Source of the DNA: Simkania sp.
GTDB lineage: Bacteria; Chlamydiota; Chlamydiia; Chlamydiales; Simkaniaceae
Reading direction: 5' to 3'
NCBI GenBank assembly: GCA_028279205.1
Contig: JANQSR010000079.1
Span: 1-12,246, forward strand
DNA length: 12,246 bases
Every line of letters starts with the position of its first letter. Within the stretch, counting starts at the first letter, position 1. Both the position numbers and the translations under genes were made by a program. The notes under the pieces are model-generated. The model worked only from the letters and a program-made list of their open reading frames with translations, was not told the DNA's origin and did not search any database. This document shows, one piece after another, positions 1 through 6,116 of this stretch.

Positions 1-99
1 TAGCTGAATAAGACCTCCAGCTTTCCCCAAATTGACCTTGCTAAAATATCTCCCCCAAGCCCCTTAATGATGGATAAGGAATTTTTAGCAACCTTTTTC
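1..99. other. Left-edge segment without a confident gene
   Basis: No gene can be assigned here. On the minus strand a frame stays open from a TGA beside the 22-bp repeat to the window edge (reading ...KVAKNSLSIIKGLGGDI...), but it has no ATG or clear ribosome binding site. A plus-strand frame is open from position 4 to a TAG at 136-138, also without a convincing start. Either could be a fragment of a gene or mobile element extending to the left. Neither is recognised. Confidence 0.3.
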
Positions 100-121
100 T
101 CCTTATTTTTTCAACACAGTC
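100..121. repeat. 22-bp direct repeat, copy 1 (IS-end-like)
   Basis: This 22-bp segment matches 650-671 at 21 of 22 positions, and the core ATTTTTTCAACACAGTC is identical. Read on the minus strand it starts GACTGTGTTGAAAAA, which resembles the terminal repeat style of many insertion sequences; that resemblance is from memory and unverified. Its last base is also the final base of the TAG stop of the small membrane-protein gene at 121-468, so the gene end and the repeat boundary coincide. Confidence 0.6.
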
Positions 122-468
122 TAAAAACATGGAGGTAGCAACATTGTTAGAGAGAATAAAAACATGAAGGTAGCAATAATGCAAGCAAGAGCCATTCCTA
201 AAAAACCGACTGTGGACAACCAAACTATTGCTCCCATGGCTGCTGGAAGCACTACGATGCCCACTTTCTCCGCGATGCTAAGATCTTTTAATTCAGAATA
301 AAACTCAGAAGATTTGATCTGTTCGATTTTGGATTCAAATAAAGATTTGACCTTTTGAATTGTGAAATTTTCCCTGGCATTTGACAGAGGTTTGTGAATT
401 TTTTGTGCGCATTGACTCAAGTTAGTGAAAATATAATTTTTAACCTGTACAAAACAAGAAACGTTCAT
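121..468 (-). CDS. Small Inc-like membrane protein with two C-terminal helices
   Basis: This encodes 115 residues of unknown function. Residues 1-65 are polar and partly helical, with no signal peptide. Residues about 69-87 and 90-111 are two hydrophobic segments separated by a very short loop, followed by only a few residues. Such a bilobed hydrophobic domain is the hallmark used to predict chlamydial inclusion membrane (Inc) proteins, which are type III secreted and inserted in the vacuole membrane; that role is inferred here. The ATG at 468 is preceded by GAGGGG (472-477) and a near-consensus promoter (496-525), which supports a real gene and this start. The stop coincides with the edge of a 22-bp repeat, so the C terminus may have been cut by an insertion. 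It could equally be an ordinary small inner-membrane protein. Confidence 0.6.
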   Translation of the reverse strand: MNVSCFVQVKNYIFTNLSQCAQKIHKPLSNARENFTIQKVKSLFESKIEQIKSSEFYSELKDLSIAEKVGIVVLPAAMGAIVWLSTVGFLGMALACIIATFMFLFSLTMLLPPCF

Positions 469-495
469 AAGCCCCTCGATATTTAATTTCGATTA

Positions 496-525
496 ATTAT
501 ACAAAAAATTATATTTTTTTGTAAA
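496..525 (-). promoter_or_regulatory. Sigma-70-type promoter for the small membrane protein
   Basis: Read on the minus strand, TTTACA (520-525) lies 18 bases before a perfect TATAAT (496-501). The start codon at 468 is about 28 bases below the -10 box, leaving a leader of roughly 20 bases that contains the GAGGGG ribosome binding site. The surroundings are very AT-rich, so chance matches are possible, but the boxes, spacing and position agree. Confidence 0.6.
500..523. promoter_or_regulatory. Perfect dyad inside the promoter (possible operator)
   Basis: TACAAAAAA (500-508) and TTTTTTGTA (515-523) form a perfect 9-bp inverted repeat with a 6-base spacer. It fills the interval between the -10 and -35 boxes of the minus-strand promoter and overlaps both, where a repressor would block RNA polymerase. 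The arms consist mostly of A and T runs, so the match may be partly compositional. Confidence 0.35.
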
Positions 526-536
526 TTATCATTTCA

Positions 537-647
537 ATGGATATTGCACGGTCTCTTTCGGGTGGAAGACCTCTCCTTGCATTTATTGGGGGAGGAATGA
601 TGAGCACTGCACCTATTGCCCGAATCGCTTTCCTTCCCTTGGCTTAA
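537..647 (+). pseudogene. Short hydrophobic open frame, possible gene remnant
   Basis: An ATG-to-TAA frame of 36 codons reads MDIARSLSGGRPLLAFIGGG and then a second hydrophobic stretch ending FLPLA. Base composition is clearly richer in G and C than the flanking intergenic DNA, which suggests it was once coding. No ribosome binding site is visible before the ATG. It ends three bases before copy 2 of the IS-end-like repeat, so it may be the tail of a decayed gene or element. The family is not recognised. Confidence 0.25.
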
Positions 648-649
648 AG

Positions 650-671
650 TCCTAATTTTTTCAACACAGTC
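650..671. repeat. 22-bp direct repeat, copy 2 (IS-end-like)
   Basis: This matches 100-121 with one mismatch and in the same orientation. The two copies bracket the small membrane-protein gene and its promoter (about 550 bp apart). Same-orientation copies are not what the two ends of one insertion sequence would give. They could be ends of two separate element remnants, or a dispersed repeat. Confidence 0.6.
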
Positions 672-700
672 CCCTCCCGCTAAAAATTTTTATATATTTA

Positions 701-764
701 TTTTTTTAACAAAAAAAATAGTTAAAAAAAACAAAATTAATTGTTAAAATATATAAATAACAAT
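701..764. promoter_or_regulatory. Two dyads upstream of the 438-residue gene
   Basis: TTTTTTTAAC (701-710) and GTTAAAAAAA (721-730) form a perfect 10-bp inverted repeat with a 10-base spacer. ATTGTTA (740-746) and TAACAAT (758-764) form a second, 7-bp inverted repeat with an 11-base spacer. A TATAAA box (752-757) lies inside the second dyad. Both dyads share GTTA/TAAC half-sites and end 25 bases before the start codon, so they could bind a regulator of the downstream gene. No clear -35 box was found, and the extreme A/T content weakens the case. Confidence 0.35.
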
Positions 765-775
765 AAATTTTTAAT

Positions 776-782
776 AAGGGAG
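776..782 (+). promoter_or_regulatory. Ribosome binding site deciding a TTG start
   Basis: AAGGGAG lies 7 bases before the TTG at 790. The next in-frame ATG is about 67 codons later, past the N-terminal coiled coil and inside the hydrophobic segment. The strong ribosome binding site therefore supports TTG as the true start. Confidence 0.65.
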
Positions 783-789
783 TTTTATT

Positions 790-2106
790 TTGACTACTAC
801 AATTATCCGCTATGAAGTAGATCGAGTCTATCATGAATTAGAGCCTTTCAAAGAGGCTGCTCTTGAAGAAGAGATCTCTGCTCTTGAAGAGATCTCTGCT
901 CTTAAAGGAGAGATAGAAAAGTTAGCAGATGAAATCAAACCTCCCATTCCAGAATCAACTTCATTTTGGAAATTCTTGGTGAGATTAATCATGTTCATTG
1001 TTAATTATTTTTTAGAAAGAGAAGAGGTTCCTAAACCAGACACACTCTCAAGCAAAAATCAAGAAATTGAGCTTAAAAAGAAGGAACTGGCAACACTACG
1101 GTCTACAGGAAAAAAGGCCGAGCTGGATAAAATCGATCTCCGTCGCAGAACAGTCGATTATTTACCCCAACTAACCCCCATACAAACACATGAAAATGGC
1201 AATCAAATTGTAGAAATCGGGAGAGAAGCTCTCCTGACACAAACACCCGTTGCCCCTGGAACTGATTTAAAAAAGACTCTTTCGAAGATAAATTTTCTTT
1301 TAGATGCAAGTCCGATCAGAAAAAGCTCTTCAAAGGCAGCTGGGCAAGAGCAATCTATCATGATAATACCCACCATTTTCAATCTAACGCTTCAAGCTCG
1401 AGCCCTTATAAATATTGCTCAAGAGAAGTGCATTGCCGTTTGGACGTGGACGGTCTCTCAAGAAATCGCCCCCTATCTATCGACACCAACAAAAACAAAG
1501 AGCCTCCTAGCAATAAAGGAAAAAGAAGAGGGGGCAGAAAACATCTCTAAACAAGAAGTCAAGCAATCCTATGAATCTCTCACCGAATATAAATTTCTTC
1601 CCCCACAAGCAAACAGAATCCCCGAAAAGGAAGGAGTCAATCCCTCCAGAAATCAAACAATCGAACTCCCTCCGTTTAGGCCATCAATCCAGAGATCAAG
1701 ACCAAACTTTGTCTCTTCCCCTAAAAAGCACTCCATATCAGATGATGAAATAATAAACATCTACTTTCCATCTAAGAGAGTCAAAAAGAGAATAGTCACA
1801 AAACGCCCCACAGAAACAAAGCCAAAAATCGAGCCCAGAAGCATTAGCAACAACTCCTCAAAAGCCAATGTCCAGGGGTATCGGTTGTTGACAACAACAA
1901 AACCGAAGAGCTCTAGCTCTCTATCGATGGCAAGGATAGGTGAGCTATGCATGGCAAGGATAGGTGAGAAGATAACAGAGAAAAAATTAACAACCAAGGC
2001 AAAGGCCGAAAGACTCATAATCAAGACGAGGGTCGAAGCACAAAAATTGAACCCTTTGATAAACAGGAAGGATAAAGGAGAAGGGGAAAGTGAGAGAGGA
2101 CTATAA
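790..2106 (+). CDS. Coiled-coil/disordered protein of unknown function, TTG start
   Basis: This encodes 438 residues of no recognised family. Residues 20-50 are acidic and coiled-coil-like, 59-75 form one hydrophobic segment (FWKFLVRLIMFIVNYFL), 88-120 are a second charged helix, and 190-222 are mildly hydrophobic. From about residue 240 to the end the chain is basic, low in complexity and rich in Lys, Ser and Pro, so probably disordered. There is no signal peptide. Two in-frame tandem duplications occur (868-903 and 1921-1968). The stop lies inside a second copy of an internal segment (YESLTEYKF, residues 261-269) that continues in another frame, so the natural C terminus may be lost. A fast-evolving secreted effector is one possibility in a chlamydia-like genome, but nothing here proves secretion. 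Confidence 0.6.
   Translation: MTTTIIRYEVDRVYHELEPFKEAALEEEISALEEISALKGEIEKLADEIKPPIPESTSFWKFLVRLIMFIVNYFLEREEVPKPDTLSSKNQEIELKKKELATLRSTGKKAELDKIDLRRRTVDYLPQLTPIQTHENGNQIVEIGREALLTQTPVAPGTDLKKTLSKINFLLDASPIRKSSSKAAGQEQSIMIIPTIFNLTLQARALINIAQEKCIAVWTWTVSQEIAPYLSTPTKTKSLLAIKEKEEGAENISKQEVKQSYESLTEYKFLPPQANRIPEKEGVNPSRNQTIELPPFRPSIQRSRPNFVSSPKKHSISDDEIINIYFPSKRVKKRIVTKRPTETKPKIEPRSISNNSSKANVQGYRLLTTTKPKSSSSLSMARIGELCMARIGEKITEKKLTTKAKAERLIIKTRVEAQKLNPLINRKDKGEGESERGL
868..903 (+). repeat. Perfect 18-bp tandem duplication in the coding region
   Basis: The unit GAAGAGATCTCTGCTCTT occurs twice without a mismatch (868-885 and 886-903). It encodes the repeated hexapeptide EEISAL in the first coiled-coil segment of the 438-residue protein. 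Its length is a multiple of three and the copies are identical, which points to recent slippage or unequal recombination that kept the frame. Confidence 0.9.
1921..1968 (+). repeat. 24-bp tandem duplication in the coding region
   Basis: Two adjacent 24-bp units (1921-1944 and 1945-1968) differ only at two neighbouring positions; the last 18 bases, ATGGCAAGGATAGGTGAG, are identical. They encode the repeated MARIGE segment, near residues 380-393 of the 438-residue protein. The frame is preserved. Confidence 0.9.
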
Positions 2107-2218
2107 ATCTCTCACTGAATATAAATTTATTGCTCCACCAAAAAAGGCTCCTACAACCAATTACGGGACTTTCGATCTAAGAGAAACAGATGTGATTGAG
2201 TCGTCCCTGAAAATATAG
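2063..2218 (+). pseudogene. Out-of-frame C-terminal continuation of the 438-residue gene
   Basis: A frame one base offset from the main gene is open from 2063 to a TAG at 2216-2218. It reads IKEKGKVREDYKSLTEYKF and then about 30 more residues. The main protein carries IKEKEEG and YESLTEYKF in its own frame at 1513-1530 and 1570-1596, and the DNA is also closely similar. This segment is therefore a diverged duplicate of internal coding sequence that is now out of frame. The shift lies at roughly 2051-2072, in or just before a purine-rich run prone to slippage. A decayed C terminus is the simplest reading; programmed frameshifting or a sequencing error are alternatives. Confidence 0.5.
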
Positions 2219-2398
2219 GTGAATCCTTGTTTATCTGAGAGAAAAGCTTGATTTAAAGGTATTTTTTAATATAAAATATGCCTAATTTTGCAAATTTTAT
2301 CAGGCTGTTTTTGAGCCGCGAGAGTACTGAGGGGGACTGCCTAGGGCTGTTTTGATGGAGATGTTTGTGGTTCCTCACAAGAAAGAAGGCTGATCTTC
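2219..2398. other. Convergent intergenic region with a direct repeat
   Basis: This lies between the ends of the converging 438-residue gene and the repeat-protein gene. It contains the hairpin at 2280-2312. It also has two near copies of GGCTGTTTTTGA (2303-2314, and 2345-2355 with one T fewer), separated by about 30 bases of GC-richer sequence including GCCGCGAGAGTACTGAGG. That GC-richer block looks like an intergenic repeat or element remnant, but no second copy lies in the window. Confidence 0.4.
2280..2312 (+). terminator. Weak rho-independent terminator-like hairpin
   Basis: GCCT (2280-2283) pairs with AGGC (2302-2305). The arms extend through an internal mismatch by two A/T pairs, with a small ATTT/AAAT stem in the loop, and a run of five T (2308-2312) follows. 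The stem is short and poor in GC. On the other strand it is followed by an AT-rich stretch, so it might work weakly in both directions between the convergent genes. Confidence 0.35.
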
Positions 2399-4882
2399 TC
2401 AGATCTTGACCCCCTCTTTATAGAGAGTCTCTTTTAGGTTCCCTTTGATGTCCCAATTTTTCTTGGCTCCCTCCAGCTTTCCCTGAACGTAGTTTTGTTC
2501 AAGACGGGGCTTCCCATCATCGTAAAACTTTAGAAACTTACCGTGCTGTTTGCCTTTGCTATAAGTCGCTTCGAAGATCAAAACGCCCTGCTCGTTCCAA
2601 TGTTGAGCCAGCCCATCAAGCTCATCATTCACATACCGATAAACACTTTCAAGACGTCCATTTTCAAAGTAAGACTTAACCTCCCCTTCTTTTTGGTTCT
2701 TTGAAAAATTCATCTCTTTGCACAGCTTACCTTTAGGGTAAAAAACTTCGGCTGGCCCTTCTTTAAGATCGGCCTTGTAACTGACAAAACTCAGTTGCTC
2801 ACCATTTGTATTGTACTCAAGAAGCTTGCCTTCGAGTCGACCATTCGTGTAGCTCGCTTCAAGTGCTTTGATCGACTTGCCCTCTGTCATCCGTTCTGGG
2901 TAGTAGATGATATGAGGCCCCTCTTTACGGTTATTCTCGTAATGGTAGACAATAGTGCGCCCTTCCGAGTCTTTTTCCAAGTAGCGCCCCTCCAACTTCC
3001 CTTGGTTATATCTAGACTCTTTTAGAACATTCCCTTTTTCATCCCAAGAAGCTCTCAATCCGTGCATCTTCCCATTATCGTAAGAGATGACCGAACTGAT
3101 CGCTCCAGAGGGGTAAAAGGTTTTGTTTTCTCCATCAAGCTCCCCCCTCTCATTATAATGAGAGATTTCTGCTAACTGACGCTCTCCCTCTTTCCCCTTC
3201 TCACTCGACTGGAAAAAGAGTTTATGCGTTCCAACAGGCCTGTTTTTTTTGTAGGTGCGCACTGCAGCTACGGAACCATCTGGGAAAAAAAGCTTACTTT
3301 CACCTTCTAGAAGGTCATTTTGATAATTCTGAACAGTTTCAAGGGTTCCATCTTCGTAATAAGATTCTAAGGAGCCCTCCTTTTTCCCCTCTACAAAGGT
3401 GACGGTTTGCCTTAGTTTTCCACTTCCAAAGTAGGTCTTGTGCGTTCCGATGGCCAACCCTTGGGTGTAAGCACCCTCCGAGAGAAGCGTTCCCTCTTCG
3501 TTCCAGAATTGGTGGAGACCCTCTTTTTTCCCCTTTTTAAAGGATAATTCTACTTTTTTGTTTCCATTCTCAAACCACTCCCTGAAAGAGCCGTCCTCTT
3601 TGCCGCGGGTAAAATGCCCTTCGCGCTGTTTTTTACCCGTTTCAAACCACGATTCAAGCAGACCATCTTGCATTTGATCAGCAAAACAAACAGAGTGTTT
3701 CAACTGTCCATTTGGGAAATACTCTTTTTGCTCCCCTTCAATCTGACCATTGACATAGTTTAGCTGCTTGGAGAGTTTCCCATCTTCATACCAAGATAGG
3801 TAGAGGCCATGAAGCTTGCCCTCTGGATCGAGAGAGTACTCTGTCAGTTTCTGGCCACTTTCGGAAAACGTACGAATCTTATCTTTTAACTTTCCCTTTG
3901 CATCGTATTGAGCAAGGAAAGAGAATTTCCCATTCTCGTGCTTTCTAAAGTGCTTTCCTGTCCTTAAACCATGAACATGCATCCCTTCTCCTTGAACCCC
4001 ACCTTTTGCATCAAAGAAGAGCTCTTTCCCGTTGATTTTGCCCTTTTCGTAACAGGCGGTATAACTCTTCCGGTGATTCGGGTGGTACATGATGTGCGTT
4101 CCATGCGGCTGCCCCTCCTCGAAGTTTTGAACCTCCTGAATAGAGTGGCTCTCATCGTAGAGAATCGAGGCGGGTTGATCCTTTTCAGAGTGAAGTTTTC
4201 CCTGCCTATAATTGCGGATCGCTCTCTCTTTCCCATCTTTATACCAATCGGTCGCTCTACCACAAATCTGCCCATCTTGATAGGAGGAGTAAGAGGCGCG
4301 CTCACCTGAATCGTAATAGGTGTAAAAATCACCTTCTAATTTCCCTTCGTGATACTCTCCTTTTGAGAGGACCTGTCCATTTTCATGGTATTGAACAGCC
4401 TCTCCATGAAGCACCCCATTTAGGTATTTTGCCAAATATTTGGTATTCCCATTCTTGAAACTGACCCTCAAAGGACCCGTGATAACCCCTTTGTCATAAT
4501 GAGAGACCTGCTCGATCTTTCCATCCTCATACAACCTAAGAGACCACCCATGTGGAACAGCTGTTGTTTGCCAGATTTCATACCCTGGCGAATTTTCATC
4601 GATTAATATCAAGTCTGTCTCTTGGAAAAGATTCCCATTTTCAAAGAGATCTCTCCTTTTCACTGGAATTTTTTCCCCTTTTTCCCCCTCTTCATAAAAG
4701 AGAATGTACTTAGGAACCCCGTTTGGATGGTACTCGCGGATAGAGGTATACCATTCTGGCATCTCCCCTTTAAGCTCTATTTGGATTGGTTGCTCTTCTA
4801 GAGGTGGCGACTCCTCCTCTCCAAAAGCGGAGTTAACAAGAGCCAACAAGCCACACATAACAATCAGGGTCACTTTTTTCAT
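2399..4882 (-). CDS. Exported MORN_2/YwqK-type repeat protein
   Basis: The protein has 827 residues. Residues 1-21 form a Sec signal peptide: MKK, a hydrophobic core, then a signal peptidase I-type site near NSAFG. From about residue 130 to the end it consists of roughly 28 tandem repeats of about 23 residues with a consensus close to Y-x-N-G-x-L-x5-Y-x2-G-x2-x-G-x5-Y. This is the MORN_2 repeat found in the YwqK family (often labelled toxin–antitoxin antitoxin) and expanded in several chlamydia-related genomes. Its function is unknown; the repeats probably make an elongated beta-sheet protein with aromatic/glycine turns. AGGAT lies 8-10 bases before the ATG. It lies downstream of the type II secretion genes after a 202-bp gap, so it may have its own promoter. 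The signal peptide and position make it a candidate type II substrate, which is inference. Confidence 0.85.
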   Translation of the reverse strand: MKKVTLIVMCGLLALVNSAFGEEESPPLEEQPIQIELKGEMPEWYTSIREYHPNGVPKYILFYEEGEKGEKIPVKRRDLFENGNLFQETDLILIDENSPGYEIWQTTAVPHGWSLRLYEDGKIEQVSHYDKGVITGPLRVSFKNGNTKYLAKYLNGVLHGEAVQYHENGQVLSKGEYHEGKLEGDFYTYYDSGERASYSSYQDGQICGRATDWYKDGKERAIRNYRQGKLHSEKDQPASILYDESHSIQEVQNFEEGQPHGTHIMYHPNHRKSYTACYEKGKINGKELFFDAKGGVQGEGMHVHGLRTGKHFRKHENGKFSFLAQYDAKGKLKDKIRTFSESGQKLTEYSLDPEGKLHGLYLSWYEDGKLSKQLNYVNGQIEGEQKEYFPNGQLKHSVCFADQMQDGLLESWFETGKKQREGHFTRGKEDGSFREWFENGNKKVELSFKKGKKEGLHQFWNEEGTLLSEGAYTQGLAIGTHKTYFGSGKLRQTVTFVEGKKEGSLESYYEDGTLETVQNYQNDLLEGESKLFFPDGSVAAVRTYKKNRPVGTHKLFFQSSEKGKEGERQLAEISHYNERGELDGENKTFYPSGAISSVISYDNGKMHGLRASWDEKGNVLKESRYNQGKLEGRYLEKDSEGRTIVYHYENNRKEGPHIIYYPERMTEGKSIKALEASYTNGRLEGKLLEYNTNGEQLSFVSYKADLKEGPAEVFYPKGKLCKEMNFSKNQKEGEVKSYFENGRLESVYRYVNDELDGLAQHWNEQGVLIFEATYSKGKQHGKFLKFYDDGKPRLEQNYVQGKLEGAKKNWDIKGNLKETLYKEGVKI

Positions 4883-5084
4883 GATGCTTATCCTATAAAA
4901 TTCTCAAATTTTCAAAAAGGTTGAACAAAAACGCACCAATTAGAAAAATTGTCTTTACGCTTTACTTAAAATTTTTAACCGAAACAATGAGCAGATCACA
5001 ACTCTTCCAACATGCCATTTCACCGTTTTAGCACGCAGCTTCATATTTAGACAAGAGAGATGTTCCTTGGGTTAACTTATTTGT
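4883..5084. other. Spacer between the secretion operon and the repeat-protein gene
   Basis: This 202-base AT-rich spacer follows the pseudopilin stop and precedes the repeat-protein ATG on the minus strand. It probably carries the promoter of the repeat-protein gene; TATAGGAT close to the ATG is a possible -10 overlapping the AGGAT ribosome binding site, but no matching -35 is convincing. No clear terminator hairpin for the operon was found, so read-through is possible. No small gene was seen. Confidence 0.35.
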
Positions 5085-5558
5085 TTAATCGGAGAGGTTT
5101 GGGACCTCCTTGGCTAAAATTCTTTGGTTCTTAGACCCATTCAAAACGACTTGGTAAGCTTTCTTATCAGAGACCAGAACGATTTTACCCACGGGGAGTA
5201 TCACCCCCGTTCGCTCAAAAGCAACATTTAAGGACTCTCTATCGACTCCTTCAAAAAGGAGCCTAGAGATGCCCTCAATCTGAAATCGATTTCCTCGCGC
5301 ATTAAACTTAGGGTTCTCGTCGGTATCACGCCTGCAATAAAGAGTCTGCCCCCTTTTTTCAATTAAAAAATCGATTTCGCCGCCGAGGTTGAGTGAGATT
5401 TTACGGCAGCACTCAAGCTCTTTAGCCAAGCGGTTGACATTCCTTTCCAGAAAATAGTGGCGAACCATTGAGCCAGATCGAAAGAGCATCACCGAACTGC
5501 TGACGGCCAAAATAGAGATGCAAACAAAAAGTTCAATGAGTGTGAACGCTCTTTTCAT
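5085..5558 (-). CDS. GspH/FimT-like minor pseudopilin
   Basis: The 157-residue protein starts with a class III prepilin signal: leader MKRA, then FTLIELFVCISILAV with Glu at +5 of the mature protein and a hydrophobic helix to about residue 26. The C-terminal half (about 108-147) has the F-x2-x-G ... I-x-L ... Y-x-V-x2-N-G pattern seen in the beta-rich GspH/FimT globular domain. The protein would sit in the inner membrane and join the tip of the type II pseudopilus after processing by prepilin peptidase. Its place after gspG fits the chlamydial CT568 position. An in-frame TAA 13-15 bases upstream fixes ATG 5558 as the first start, although the ribosome binding site is weak. The -1 residue is Ala rather than the usual Gly. 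It could belong to another minor pseudopilin class. Confidence 0.7.
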   Translation of the reverse strand: MKRAFTLIELFVCISILAVSSSVMLFRSGSMVRHYFLERNVNRLAKELECCRKISLNLGGEIDFLIEKRGQTLYCRRDTDENPKFNARGNRFQIEGISRLLFEGVDRESLNVAFERTGVILPVGKIVLVSDKKAYQVVLNGSKNQRILAKEVPNLSD

Positions 5559-5643
5559 CTGTTTCGGCTTTTAAGTCAAAGATCCTAATCTAATTTGAAG
5601 ATGTGTTACCTCAATGGGTTTCTCCCGTTCCACTACCTGTGTT

Positions 5644-6102
5644 TTAATTACTACCATCTGGTGGTTGCCCTTTCCCTTGCTCTGGTTTGGTGCCCTCTTC
5701 CCAAGGGTAGTTTTTGGGTTGTCGATGATCGTCACAGTAGCCCTCATACTTAGAGGAGATCATCTTAAGCTCTTTATTTTCGACTGAAAGAGCAAAAGGC
5801 TCCCCCCAGCCATCAACCAAGCAACCCTCTGGATTGCGCACCAACCCAGAATTTTTCAGGCAGGTTTCCACCTTCGCTTTCATTTGATCCTTATCCTTCC
5901 CAATCGTTTTGATCTCTTTTTCATCCATTTCCAAACAGAAAATATCATAAACCTTTCTGATATTTTGTATGGTTTTAAATGCTCTTCCCTTATCCAATCC
6001 CCCCCGCATCTTATAACCGACCACACCACTGATGATCCCTATGATGGCAATGACGATCATGATTTCCATCAGTGTCATCGCCCGTTTTTTTCTCTCTTTC
6101 AT
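5644..6102 (-). CDS. gspG: Type II secretion major pseudopilin GspG
   Basis: This is the subunit that polymerises into the periplasmic pseudopilus driving secretion. From the start chosen here, the leader MKERKKRA is followed by MTLMEIMIVIAIIGIISG with Glu at +5, then a helical stem (RGGLDKGRAFKTIQNIRKVYD). A C-terminal region with DGWGEPF corresponds to the D-x-W-G-x-P-Y signature of GspG. The tail is short, hydrophilic and rich in Gly and Pro. An upstream in-frame ATG at 6114 would add four residues, but GGAGG (6108-6112) lies five bases before the ATG at 6102 and overlaps the upstream ATG, so 6102 is preferred. It starts 14 bases after the gspF stop. The cleavage site is unusual in having Ala at -1 and Met at +1. 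The protein contains four cysteines. Confidence 0.85.
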   Translation of the reverse strand: MKERKKRAMTLMEIMIVIAIIGIISGVVGYKMRGGLDKGRAFKTIQNIRKVYDIFCLEMDEKEIKTIGKDKDQMKAKVETCLKNSGLVRNPEGCLVDGWGEPFALSVENKELKMISSKYEGYCDDHRQPKNYPWEEGTKPEQGKGQPPDGSN

Positions 6103-6116
6103 TAAATCCTCCATAC

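Larger units (their letters stand above)
469..789. other. Divergent AT-rich intergenic region
   Basis: This 321-base region separates the minus-strand small membrane gene from the plus-strand 438-residue gene. It holds the promoter and dyad at 496-525, a short open frame at 537-647, copy 2 of the 22-bp repeat (650-671), a 12-bp palindrome TAAAAATTTTTA (681-692), and two dyads in a run of almost pure A/T (701-764). No RNA gene is recognised. Confidence 0.6.

Noticed and set aside
41-223. Minus-strand open frame of 60 codons
   Set aside because: It overlaps the 115-residue gene in another frame, lacks a ribosome binding site and shows no protein-like features; the longer frame has promoter and ribosome binding site support.
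2384-2399. Hairpin AGAAG/CTTCT just after the repeat-protein gene as a terminator
   Set aside because: The stem has only five base pairs, overlaps the stop codon and lacks a proper T run on the minus strand.
3964-4332. Open frames of 112-122 codons on both strands inside the repeat-protein gene
   Set aside because: They are shadows of the strongly coding repeat gene; their translations are Arg/Pro- or Leu-rich with no motif.
3500-4500. Possible CRISPR or DNA satellite because of regularly spaced similar segments
   Set aside because: The periodicity reflects the protein repeat of about 23 residues; the DNA units are strongly diverged and there are no spacers.
6103-6114. Upstream ATG at 6114 as the gspG start
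   Set aside because: GGAGG lies correctly placed before the ATG at 6102 and overlaps the upstream ATG, which itself has no ribosome binding site; the shorter leader is also typical of pseudopilins.
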